Assembly: GCA_028564675.1 (NCBI GenBank)
Contig: JAOVVO010000035.1
Coordinates: forward strand, 62,001-126,000
DNA from: Onchocerca lupi
Taxonomy: Eukaryota; Nematoda; Chromadorea; Rhabditida; Onchocercidae
Direction: 5' to 3'
Length of the DNA: 64,000 bases
Shown one piece after another: positions 46,301 to 58,485 of the stretch (positions are counted from its first letter, which is position 1; every line of letters starts with the position of its first letter). The notes beneath the pieces were generated by a model. That model was not told where the DNA came from and ran no database searches. It saw only the letters and a program-made list of their open reading frames with translations. Both the position numbers and the translations under genes were made by a program.

Positions 46301-46976
46301 GCTTTGATAATGATAATAATAATAATGAATAACTAAATTACTGATAAAGATTAATGGTCACACAACTACCAAATCTTTTGGGCCAAAATTTCGGTTTCTC
46401 AGCTTTTATGTGCCAAAACCAAAGTTCAGTCTCAAATTATGCAATACTTGTCTCCTTTTCTTGTCCTGTCTTGTCTCCTTTTCTTTCATTCTAGTTGGTA
46501 CCATCGATTTTCGAATTTATAGCTATTTTCATACTGGAATAGTTGACATTAGTACCATTTATATATGTATATAATATAATAGAAGGAGTAATTTTATTGC
46601 AATCATCTATAAACAATAATTTTTTAAAAATTTCAACCTCCTAAAAATTTTAAAATTTTTAAATTAAAGTAAAATTTTTATAAAAATAAATTCAATTTTT
46701 AAATGATCTAGGAATAGTTTTCAGCAACAAAAGTTATTTTGAATTTTTTGAAAAAATCATAATTCATCGCAAATTTGTCACAAAACTTTTTGCTAAACAA
46801 TTCAATAAAAATGTTTTGAAAATTTTAGCCATTTCTTTTTACTACTTTACGCTAAAATCAATTTTCAATTCCCATTTGGGACTAGCGATAAACGGAAATG
46901 TGACATGAATGACATGCTTCGTTTTATTTCCTTCAACAAAGTGATTCGCAAAAAAAATTTTTTTATCTTCTCTTTC

Positions 46977-47320
46977 GCAACTTCTTTAAAATCTCCATAT
47001 TTATACTAAAAAGTTTTTGAAATTTCAAATCTTTACCACAAATATATTTATGAAATTATCATTTAGATAACGCAACATTAACCGTAATGTAATTGATAAT
47101 TTTCTACTTCGATTTTGATATTCTATAATTTACTGTCTTTCATAAAATGATTCATAAAGTAAATTTTTTAAATTCTTTTGCAACTTTTTGAAATCTCTAT
47201 ATGTATAAAAACAAATTTTTAAAATTCAAATTTTCACCAAAGTATGAAATTATCATTTAAGATATCGCAATTGATAATTTTATAAATCGATTTTGATATT
47301 CTATAATTTAATGCTATCTT
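46977..47320 (+). repeat. Diverged tandem duplication, about 180-200 bases
   Basis: Blocks recur in the same order: GCAACTT..TTTAAAATCTC (46977 and 47180), GAAATTATCATTT, then GATTTTGATATTCTATAATT (47111 and 47289). Confidence 0.7.
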
Positions 47321-48123
47321 CTTTATTAATATATTATCATTTCTTGGCTCTATTTTTCATTTCCTTCTTTTTTTGTTAATTTTTTTTCCAGAAAGAATAG
47401 AATAATATATTGCTAAAATCAATTTTTATGCAGAACAAAAATTTGTTTCAGAAAATTTTTAATTTATTTTTCGCTAAATTTAAGAACAAAGAATTGATAT
47501 GTTTTGATAAAAAAGACTTATCATCTCCCATACAATCAATATATGTAAAATCATTTGAAAAGTTTGATGATAATATTTGGAACTGATAATGTTCTAGGGA
47601 ATATTGTCAAAGTGAACGGAGCAAGTATCGTCTGTAATTATTAATTGATAGAATAGGGATGATTTTAATAAATTAATCATATTAATTTTTATAGCTATAC
47701 TAAAATAATTCTTTACTGAATTGTCTTGAATATGATAATACATGACATGAGGCTTATTTTGGCTTGGCTTTTTTTTATTGGCTCTATTCGTTCGGAATTT
47801 TAAACAATTTCATATTTCATAAAATTACTTCTTCATCGAAAAAGAAATTGGTTTTCAGTTTACAGAAGTATTTATTTAACTTTGCAATTGATAAAGTTAC
47901 CATTTTGCTATCTGATAATTTTATCATTAATATCAGTTTATCATACTTCTAATTCTGTTTAGAACAAAATTCAAATGAATGAATTTATGCTCAAACTATA
48001 TCAAACATTAAATGGGAGTTATTTTTTTCTTCAAATTATAATCAATGATAAAATCAGTAGAACCTATCACTATATTGCAATAACGATCGAAATGTATTAA
48101 ATAATATGATACACTAATTATTT

Positions 48124-48277
48124 TTTTAGAAAATCATAGCTAGCTTATTTTAATCATTATGATGATATAATAGAGAAATAAAAAAAAAAAAAAAAAAAAG
48201 GGAAATGATTAATGAATCACAATATTTCTATCATATCATAACAATGATTAAAATAAGTTAATTATGATTTTCCAAAA
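48124..48277. repeat. Long inverted repeat with poly(A) in the loop
   Basis: Arms 48124-48179 and 48224-48277 are about 85% complementary with a small gap; the loop contains about 20 A. Part of the right arm (ATGATTAAAATAA, then AATGATTT) recurs in direct orientation at about 48320-48358. This is consistent with a decayed palindromic element (MITE-like). Confidence 0.65.
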
Positions 48278-49262
48278 AAAATAATTGATGCAGCATAACA
48301 TCTTGATAATATTATAATCATGATTAAAATAAACCAATAATGATTTGCTACAAAAAAATTATAATAATATCAAATAATCCATTTCAAAATTAAGTTATCA
48401 TTGCATTAACAGTAAGATAAGATATTTATGCTAAACTTTCAACTAATATTACAAAACTTTACCATTCGTCTTACTTTTTTACATAGTTTTTCATCATTTG
48501 CAAATGAAAATAAATTAGAATTTTTAACTACTCAACTTTATTGAAATATTTTATGCTGAGAATTATTAAATGTTAATGAAATACTTCAAGATTAAAATTT
48601 TAATATTTGATAATCAAAATTATCGAATTTTAGCAGAATATTTCACCACGAACGTTATCAAATTTTAATGAAATTTTTTTACGATAACATTTTGAATTTT
48701 TATGATCATTTTACCAAATTTTAAAGAAATTTTTTATGATGGGATAAATAAATCATGGGAATGGTTTTAAACCAAATTCAGAAACACATAACAGATTCAA
48801 AATGATGAATAATTAATTATTTCATTTTACAAATTAATTGATCATTCAATATGTATTAATTAATAATAAAATGTAACGACATTGTATGCGTTTTTTCATA
48901 AAAAGAAAAATTATTATAAAAATTTAATGGAATTTTCAAAGGTTTCGAAATATTTGTTATAAAAGTTTCGAAATTTATCTATTTATATGCGTTTTTTTAC
49001 AATGATTTTCCTCTTTTTTTCGGTTACTATTTTGCAATTGGTATAATCAATTTTCTATAGAGATGTTGTGGAATTATAACTTTAGAAGATTTATTTGACA
49101 TAAAAATTTCGAAATTTGTCTGTCTTAAAGTATTTTCACAAAAATTTTTCGCTTTTTTCGATTATTTCACAATTTCCCTAATTAATTTTGCTTTTTTTTT
49201 CAGGTTAATTTAACAGTTCAAATTATGAAATTCATTTCAATCCGATAATTTTTTGACTACAG

Positions 49263-49380
49263 TACTACTAATAGTAAAAATGGCCATGGATTTTATATGG
49301 TCTTGGACGGATTATGTCTTTTATGGAATATGCTCATGTAGCTCATCAAATATCACCTTTGAACCCGTCAGCAAATCCCA
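49263..49380 (+). CDS. Possible first exon of a gene extending to the right (low confidence)
   Basis: Acceptor-like TTTTTTGACTACAG ends at 49262. After a 17-base leader, ATG 49280 opens a frame of 33 codons plus 2 bases (MAMDFIWSWTDYVFYG...) ending at a good donor CA|GTAAGT. That spacing fits a trans-spliced nematode first exon. Base complexity is higher than in the flanks. Another frame of the same bases reads LYGLGRIMSFMEYAHVAHQI, also protein-like but preceded by stops, so a bacterial insertion fragment is an alternative reading. No family was recognised. Confidence 0.3.
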
Positions 49381-50231
49381 GTAAGTTGTTTTAATTATCA
49401 TCTTTAATTAATTAACAAAAATATACCGTAACTTATTTACTTATGTGGAATTGAAAAATTCTTCGCTAAATTGATGATTCAGCATAAAATTAATTATATT
49501 TTTAAACTGCGAATCTTAAACAATTAAAGAGTTATCATTAAGATTTAATAAACATTTATGAATCAAACGTAGAAAATATTTTTACTAATGGGAATATAGG
49601 AATCCATTCTTCGAAATTCTATGAATTTCTTCGATTCTTTAGGATTTTGCGAATTCTTCGAAGCGAATTCTACAATTCTACATTTTTAAAAGCATTTTTC
49701 CTTCGAAAGATTGCCAAGTTATTGCTTTGAAGAAAAAATGTAAAATAAACAGCTTGGAGCCAAAAAACATAAAGCAAAGATTAATATATAACCTAACTAT
49801 CACATTTGTTTATCGATATATTCGAAAATAAAACTCTTCAACTGACTGATAATGAAAAATTACTAATTACTTTTATGACAGTCCAATGCTTTGCTTTTTC
49901 AACTTTACAAAGATTATTCGTTTTTCAAAAAAAAAAAAAAAAAGAAGAAATTATTAATTGAATTATTGGTTTTTTCACTTTTTTAGCAAAAATTAGAAAT
50001 CTTTCGAAACATTTCAAATACCTATCTCTTGGCTATTCAATTCGTTTGCTTGATTTGATATATTTCGTATTAGAGACTATCGAAAAAAAAAAGAAAGAAA
50101 AATGAAGATTTAACTATCTAAAATTAATCTATCTACTAATTATCTTAATTATAAGCTTCATTTTGTTTTTCTTCAGCTATCATTTATTTAATTCAAAAAT
50201 TAATAATTGTGAAAAATTTAGTTAAATAATT

Positions 50232-50490
50232 TTGCTAAAAAAAAGGAGAATATATCCTACCAGGCTTAATTTAGAATACTCAACATTCAACATTATCTTA
50301 GCCTTTACCCAGCTTCATCGTTTAGCCGGTTTTATACCAGCAGAAATATCCGGAAAAATTCTCATCCGCATTTTACCGGAGCGTTTGTACATTCTAGACA
50401 ACACATGCTTTACAACTTCAGAAAAAAGCTTATACTTCATCCTACCTATCTTAATAGCTTTCAATCTTTAAATTCTATTTTAAGTTCATT
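50232..50490 (-). pseudogene. Frameshifted bacterial ribosomal protein L16 (rplP) fragment, probable Wolbachia insertion
   Basis: L16 is a core protein of the bacterial large ribosomal subunit. On the minus strand one frame reads KAIKIGRMKYKLFSEVVKHV and then KRSGKMRMRIFPDIS, matching the L16 segment GRI-SRQIEAARR and KRSGKMWIRIFPDIP. After a stop the match resumes in the next frame as MKLGKG, then DNVE and IKPGRI, with three stops between, corresponding to MGKGKG-NVE-IKPGRI. This is a clear, decayed copy covering about the middle half of L16; the N- and C-terminal parts are not recognisable. The bacterial form and the filarial-like host suggest a nuclear Wolbachia insertion. A decayed mitochondrial L16 retrocopy is the alternative but would be expected to be more diverged. 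Confidence 0.75.
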
Positions 50491-51392
50491 AAGTATTCAA
50501 ATCTATAATAGAAATGAAATTATTTTCTTCATCAATTTTAATATGCATTTGAAATTTCAAAATGATCATATCAATGGTTTCTATCAATGGTCCATCAGTG
50601 CATCCGTATCGAAATGAAATGTAATTAATGGATTAATTGTGTGTGCGCTCATTTTATAACAAAATTTCTTTTTATAAGGACGTCATCAATCTATGATTAA
50701 GTGCAAGGACATTTCAAATTATTTCCCGAAATTTTCAAAAGAACTGATGAATAGGTAGTTAGACAGGTGGATTTACCTGAATAGACGATCCTTTCAAAAT
50801 AAAATTTTAATAATCGTTTTAATTTCGATATTTCATGAAATAGTTTGAAGATATTTAAATTCATCTTTCATTTACTCACTTATCGATCTTTCTTGTTTCT
50901 TGCTATCAAGTTGCTAAATTTTTTATTAAATCTGATAAAATTTTACCTAAAACTTAACAATTCAATTTTTTTCGTTTTTTGTAAAATAATTTATTTCGCA
51001 TGAATTTTTATTTAGTTTTTCGACTCGTTGAATTTTTAAAATTTTTTGTCGAAAAAATTGCTATAATTAGTTAACTAATTTATGTTATAAAAATTTTTCT
51101 GTTATTTTAAGATTAAGTGATGAGAAAATTGTGATTTTGGAAAAATCAAAAATTTAATGATAATCTATGATAATCTAATGTAATTAATTGATTTCGGAAA
51201 GAAGTGAGAAGGAATTATTTTCAAACAGAAATTAAAATTCTATCCATTTTTAATGACATCATAGTACTGGAAACGTATGTTTTATAACTTCTCATATTCA
51301 ATTTTTTTCGAAAATCAAAATTTTTTGTCTTAATTAGGCTCAATCAGATATATTTTGAAGAAAAAAATCGCGAAAGTTTGATTGAATCATCT

Positions 51393-51559
51393 TGTAATAA
51401 TTAAGGTAATTGGGATGAAGTCAACATAATTGTATAAAGCTAAAAAAAAAGAAATTGAATAATAAATCAAGAAACAATAATTCTTCATTACTTTTATTGA
51501 AATCCAGGTAAATAAATATGCAATTAAATTTACCTACCCCAATTACCTTAATTATTACA
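51393..51559. repeat. Inverted repeat with perfect 22-base arms
   Basis: 51393-51414 and 51538-51559 are exact reverse complements (core AATTAAGGTAATTGGG). Weaker complementarity continues inward for about 20 bases. The total span is 167 bases, suggesting a small palindromic element. Confidence 0.75.
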
Positions 51560-52577
51560 AAAAAAAGTTTCAAAATTATATCCTAATTTAGTAAGACAAG
51601 TTCGAAATGAAAAAAATCGAATTTGAAATGAAATTTAAGTAAAATTCGCATTAAACACGTAGCTTTATAAATATTCAGGAAATTAACCAGTAATTATTTC
51701 ATTTCAAATAGTTACAAATGAATTTGTATTATTCTATTATCATCTACAAGTGATATCCAAAATTATTCTCTTCTATGATTTTATTTCTGTTTTTCTTTTT
51801 TAACTTTTCATTCATATATTAATAAGTTTGAATTAATTTTTAGTTAAAACTTGAAATTTAATTTCGTTTTGCACCCGTATTTGCAATCATACAATTTGTT
51901 TTTATATCGAAAATATTTCATATATTTGATAATTTCACTTTTTTTTGTTCAACTTGTTTACACATTTCTGATGTTTACACAATTATTTCTCTCGCCGTTA
52001 CTTTTGTTTCTTATCTTTGTTTATTATTTTTTGTCTTGTTTATATTATTGACGACAATTTCTATGCATAGACAATAATAGTTTAAAATTTTGTTTTTTGT
52101 TTGTTTCGTTTGTTTTGTTTTTTGTTCCATTCTTTGAAAATTAAGCATGAATGTGGAAATTAATTACAAACAATTAATGAACAAACAATTTTGCATAAAT
52201 TATGAGCAAGTTTTATTGGATTAATAAGTTTTGCTTATGTCTCTTTTTTCATAGGAATAGATTAACTAGGGCTGCTTTTTTAATTTAATCGGAAGAATTA
52301 AAATTTAATTTATTTATCATTGGCAGTAATATTGTTCAGTTTTATTGAATTAGCAAGTCCTGTTTACCTTCTTAGATATGATAATATACATTACATTCTG
52401 ATAAGAATGAGTCAATTTAGGTTTGCTTCTTTGATTTCAACGAAATGAATCAATAATTTAATTGTTTGTCATTTAGCAATAATTGTTGTTTACTTCTATT
52501 ATAATTATTGTTTACTTCTATCTTGCTTTAGTACCTTGCAATCTTGACATTCATTACCTATGCATTATTATTTTCAG

Positions 52578-52610
52578 AATGGAATCGTTGCCTCATCTAA
52601 CAAGTTACAG
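52578..52610 (+). CDS. Possible 33-base microexon following exon 49263-49380 (low confidence)
   Basis: It is flanked by a strong acceptor TTATTTTCAG and a donor GTTTGT. It is 33 bases long, so it preserves frame, and joining it to the phase-2 end at 49380 gives an open reading (Q-MESLPHLTSYR). It is only a splice-signal and frame argument; no downstream exon was found before 64000. Confidence 0.2.
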
Positions 52611-54179
52611 GTTTGTAATTATTATTTCACAACACATTTCATTCACATTTTATGCAAATATGAAAAAAAAATTAAGTTTTTAAGTTAATATTTGCTTATT
52701 GCACTATTGCTGCACCAAAATAACATATATTACTATACTATTTTCCTTATTTTTGTTTTTGAAATATAATTAATACATTCTTTTCTTTTATTGTTAGAGC
52801 AATGTTAATCACTTCGCATGTGTAATTGATACATCAATTTACTTGTTGATTAAATTAGATTAATGAGTATGTATCGTCTTTAACGTTGTATTAATGCTCA
52901 TGTAATTTCATTTAAATCGTTTTTTTTATCATTTACAATATCATTCCTTATCATTTACATAACATGTATTTCATCAAATTTATAAAGCTGAAATAAGTTC
53001 ACCATTAAATATTATCATTTCTACTGTTATAATAATGAATATATGGATTTATAGAAAAAATATTTTAGTATTTATGGGATTAAATTAAATTAATTACATA
53101 ACATAAATTATTTGCATGATTATTATAATAATTCATCGTAATTATTATATTAATTTCGCATAATTATTATAATAATTTCCAGAATAATAAGTACATCTTT
53201 GTGACTTACATTAAAAGAAATTATATTATTAAAAATATTCGCGTAATACGAAAATAAAGTTTATAAATTAGCAAATTAATAATATTTCATTTATTCGTAG
53301 AGGTATCATCAATTTATAAGATTTACTGTTCAAATTTTTTTTAGTTTTTTAAAAAAATTTTTTTTTCTCTTAATATTCTTAACTAAATAAGTACTAATTA
53401 CATGAAACAACGCTTTGTTGTTGAAAAAACTTTTAAATTTATAATCGAAATGTGTTGAATAATGAAAATTAATGATTAAAATTACTTGGTCGGATCATTA
53501 TTAGTAATTTGAAAAAAAAAAAGTGAAATAAGGAAAGAATTATTTCCTTCCTAAAATGATTATTGTTCATTCAAACTTCTATAAAAACTAGCAAGGTTTG
53601 GCATTAAATTACAAACAAAATATAATATTTCAAAAATTTGAAATTATTCAGAATTAAGAAAAAATAGAACTGTTTTAATGAACTTGGAATTATTGCTAAT
53701 CGTGATTGCTAATTTTCACGTTTTTATTATGATCAATGTTGTTGTTCGGGTTTTGTTGAATTATTTTCTATTCAACACTATGAAATACTTCATATTATGT
53801 CTTCTAAATATATATCATCTCGTGAATACATTGCGGAAAGAAATAAGAAAAAGATAGTTTATTTTTCAAAAACTAAAAAAAAAAAAAAAAAACTAAAAAT
53901 CAATCAACCATAGATTGAGAAAAAAAAGACCATTGGATGAATTACTATTATATTTCATTTTATCATTAGCAATAATATTTGACCATTCATTTCTAGATTT
54001 ATTCATACAAAAAATTAAATCATGAAAAACTTCATTAAAAAATAAAACTTACTTTTTAACTTAAATATTAGTATTCTGAAATCGGTTAAAAGTTAAAGAG
54101 AAATCTTGTACTATATCGAAAAATGTTTTAATTTATGCAAAATTTTATTTTCACATAACGCATATTACACTTTGCAGTA

Positions 54180-54300
54180 TAATACATAAAAGTAAAGCAT
54201 GTCTTAGTATTATTGTATGATACAGTAATACATGGAATAATTGTATAATACAGTATGATACAGTAATACGCATCCCTTAGTATGGTACATAAAAAATCTT
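54180..54300 (+). repeat. Short repeats of GTATGATACAGTAATAC type
   Basis: GTATGATACAGTAATAC occurs twice (about 54216 and 54253), with partial copies (GTATAATACA) around it. Confidence 0.6.
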
Positions 54301-57300
54301 AGTAAAATGCATGAAAAAAAATTTTTTTCTTATTATCTAAATAAGTTCCTTTGTATTAGCTAGTGATAGAGTATTACTGCTCAGTATTATAATTTGTTTA
54401 CCTATTTTGTTTATTATTCAATATGATGTTTTGGGAATTGAATTTATTTTAGTAATTTTTATTCAAATAATTACTAATATTTTAGTGCGATTAGTTCCAA
54501 TACTGTAATTATTCATTCCAAATTAAAGAAAAATCGAATAAAACAAAAAAATTGCGGAAAAAAGAAGAAAATTGAATTAAGACAAGCACCTTTAAATAAA
54601 AAAACACTAAGAACTTCAAACATTTAATAAACAAAATATAATTACATCATATTCATTCCGAAAAAAAAACGCCCATTAATCAATAGGCATGTGATAAGAT
54701 TGTACGTAATATCAGTTGGAATTAAAAAACCTAACTCGAAAAAAAATTAATAACAAGAAAACAAAATACCGATAAAAACATGCAAATCATGTAAACCAGT
54801 ACTTACATAAGAAATACAATAATAAGTACTGTCACTGATGAGAAAAGAATCATTATTGTAGTCATAAAAAAATCAAAAACATGAAAAATCAGCTCCAAAA
54901 AAAAAATTTAAATTTGATCTTATTCCGATGAAAGTACTTCATTACATGTATGTCCTATTGTACTATTGAAATATGCAAAAGTTTATACACGAATTTCTTT
55001 TTTTTTTTGTTTAATTTTTCACAAAAACTTAAATCTTTTAAATTTAAAATTCAAGACTATTTCTTTAAATTCATTTCTTTAATTTTCTACTTGTCTCTTG
55101 CAATGTATTTCATTCTGGCTAATCTTTGATTTTGTACAAAATTTACACACCATTAATTAATTGCTACTACTGTCACTCTTTGAAGCTTACAAAAATAAAT
55201 TTCAAGAAATTATTCAATTTATTTCTCAAATTCAAGAAAAAAAACACTTTGATGTATATCAATAATGATTCTATTTTCATTTCTTCATTATCGATTAACA
55301 TTTCTTTAAAAATTCTATTTCCTTCTTTTATTTTCGATCAAAAAATTTCTTTCAGTCATTTTTTAAGCCTTTCTCAATCTACATATTCAGTTAACGAATA
55401 AAATGAGCCAGGCTAATGCTACTTAAAATACTCATAAACTAAAAAAAATAATGATTTCCGGCGCTTGCTATAATCTATTATTAGCAATTATCACAATGAA
55501 TACTTTTTACATCAAATTTTATTTTATCAATTTCATTTCCATTGCTTAACTATTATTTTAGAATTTCATATTTTTCGTGTTTTATTTAATATCACCGCTT
55601 ATTATTTGCTTTATTTCTTTTCTTATAAATTCTGTAAAATTCTATTTTTTATTACTATTTTTTTCTTTTTCGCATAGAAATTTATCATTTCGTTTTCGTT
55701 TTCATTGCTTTTCAGCATATATATATTTACGCAAAAATTATACAATTTTGGAATTTTTATATTAAAAATTTCATAGTTTTGGAAAAAAAACTTTTCAACT
55801 GAAAATTTTATATTAAATAAAATAAGTAGTTACAAAATAATGTTAAAAAATTATTATCAACTGACAGCACTCTATTCAATTATTAATTTATTTTTTATCT
55901 TATCGATTATTCTAAATTAATTTCCAATTCTCACCATTTCAACTATTCTCTTAACTTTTCTGCTCGCATTAGTCAACATTTTGTAGTTTTGCTTAAAAAC
56001 AAATTTTATCTCAACTATTTCATAACTAAAAATATAATTTTTCCCAGCCAATTAATTCAAATATAATTTCTTTTCGCTATTAAATTAGAATATAATTTTT
56101 CCAAATGCTAAATTGCGATATAATTCTTTTTATTGTTCGATGAAATTAGAAGTTTTTCTGACTATTTGATTAAAATATTATTGATTAAAATATCATTGCT
56201 TTTAATCATTTTATCTGAATTTATCGACTTTTTCTCCATACTTTCAAATTAAAATATAATTTCTACTGGCTATTAATAAATATAAACAAATGATTAAAAT
56301 TATTTTAACGATATATCAGACGAATGATTTAATTTTATTTACTAATTTCAGCTATCGTAATTCTGAAAAAAAAAAGGAAAAAATCGATAAATTGCTTAAA
56401 ATTATGCTTTCAACAGCAAAACTTTTCGAAAAATTTTAAAAGAATATGATGATTTAAGCTTGTAATATTAGTTTTTTTGCAGCTTAAATTTATCGCAATT
56501 CAAAAATGATCGAGAAAAGTGATTTATGCATTTCTTCGTATTTTTGATCATTGCAAATTTACAAATTCCTTCAATTTTTCATCCGCCCAATCTTCACTTT
56601 TTTTTCGACTATTGTCAATATCAATTTTATTTTGTCATATCAAAAATGAAAATTATCAATTTTATCATATCAGAAATGAATTTTTCATTTATATTTCTCG
56701 TTCTAGAGAATTTAAGTTTCATAAATCTTCTTAACTTTATCTTTTTTTTTCGGCACTTATGTTTTTTTTTTTTACTTTATCATTTCACAAAAATTATACC
56801 TCTTCAGTCCTAGTTATTTTTTCGTTGTTTATTAAATCAAAAATTGTAAATTTTATTTTGCAATCGAATTTAGTTCATTTTTTTTTTTTTTGAACTGAAA
56901 TCATTATTCGTAAATTTTTTTATCGATCATAAATTATAAAATTCCCTTTCTCTAACGGAAATATTCTTAATTTCATATTCCACTTTTTCTTTCCAGTTAC
57001 ATATTTCATTGCTTTTAATATATGATAAATAAAACGAGAAATTTATTCATTTTGGATTAAAAAATATATAATTAGATTTTCATTGTATCTACTTAGAAAT
57101 ATGGAAATTATATTTTATTTATATAGTAAAATGTGGAGATACTGTAATAATTTCCAAGAAATAGAATATTTCTCATAAAAATTTCTTTTTTTCGGAATTT
57201 TTTTTTTTAAATAAAATTTTGCCCAAAATCGGTAACAATTATTTAATGCAATATAAAATATTATTTAAAAAATAAATAAATAAGTAAATAATGAGAAAAT

Positions 57301-58389
57301 ATTCAAATTTAATGAATAAATTTAGAAAATTTCAAGCTTCGATTAATTTGTTATATGCGAAATTTTTTTAATAATTTTCAAAACTTATGATTAAAAATAA
57401 TAGTTATGGATGCATAAAAATTGGCAAAATTTGATTTGTGATTAATACTGAAGTATTTTAGTGAATGTGGATGATTTCGAAATAATTAAAAATTGTCTAC
57501 TTATAGGTTTCAGAATCAAAAAAGGTATTTTTTAAATCAAAAATGAGAATTTGAAATTGATAAAATTGTGCGAATGAAATAACTGATAATCATTGATTTT
57601 TAAATCATTTTAATTACGAATTTTTCAAATTATTTTACCCATAAATACTAAAATTAGTTGAAATATATGATATTTTCTAATTAGCACTCCTTAATCAGTT
57701 TATATTACATTTATACTACAATTGCTAACGATAAAATAACATTAAAATGATGAAACGATTGTCAAAAACACACCATAAATCTAATCGTTCAATTTTTTAA
57801 ACTAAATTTAAAAAAAAGAATTTTCTTTGCAATGAAATTTCCAAAAAAATGAATTTTTTAAATCATTACTTATGATGAAACTAATTATTTCGAAAGAATA
57901 ATGAATTTGTTTTCGTTTTACTTTTGATTCATCATCATTTATTGGAATGTTTATAGACTTTTTTCTTATTTTAGAAACTCATTTACGATTTATATGACTT
58001 TTCTTTCTTCAATTTTGATGACGAATAACTTTGGAATTAAGAGAAGGAGAAGAGAGAAAAGTTTTCTATACTTGCAATGAATCATACTATTTTTAATAAA
58101 TGTCCAAAAATTGATTTTTTTTCTTTAAATGATTTTGTAGCAGCGATTTTTTTCTTTTTCGTAATAAAATTACATGAAAAATTTTCGTTTTTATGATAAA
58201 CGTATTAGATGAAGGATATAAAATCGGAAAGGTAACTGTTTTTTAGCAATTTATAAATAAAATTGATTATTTTTCTTTACTTTTCAATGAGAAATTCGTA
58301 AATCTTTCCTTTTTTCCTTCATTTTTTTTTTTTTTTAATTTTCGTTTTTCATCGTTTTTCGTTTTGCTCAAAATTGTTTTTCAATTAAA

Positions 58390-58485
58390 GTAAGAGGTTT
58401 TACTTTTTATTACTCATACATTTTTCATTCATTTTTTTCAGGAAAAAATGTAAAATATATAAGTAATAAGAAGTTATACCTCTAC
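58390..58485. repeat. Nearly loopless foldback, about 45-base arms
   Basis: 58390-58439 and 58441-58485 are imperfect reverse complements: GTAAGAGG pairs with CCTCTAC at the outside and CATTTTTTTC with GAAAAAATG at the centre, with a four-base gap and scattered mismatches. Confidence 0.65.

Larger units (their letters stand above)
41116..49262. other. Gene-poor AT-rich tract, second part
   Basis: No supportable gene. It contains the exact 44-base duplication at 43245-43335, several A or T runs, a roughly 180-200-base duplication at 46977-47320 and the inverted repeat at 48124-48277. All frames over 60 codons are F/I/K/N-rich and unlikely to be real. Confidence 0.6.

Noticed and set aside
55126..56813. 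Several plus-strand frames of 60-95 codons
   Set aside because: All are F/I/L/S-rich readings of T-rich DNA without coding bias or splice structure.
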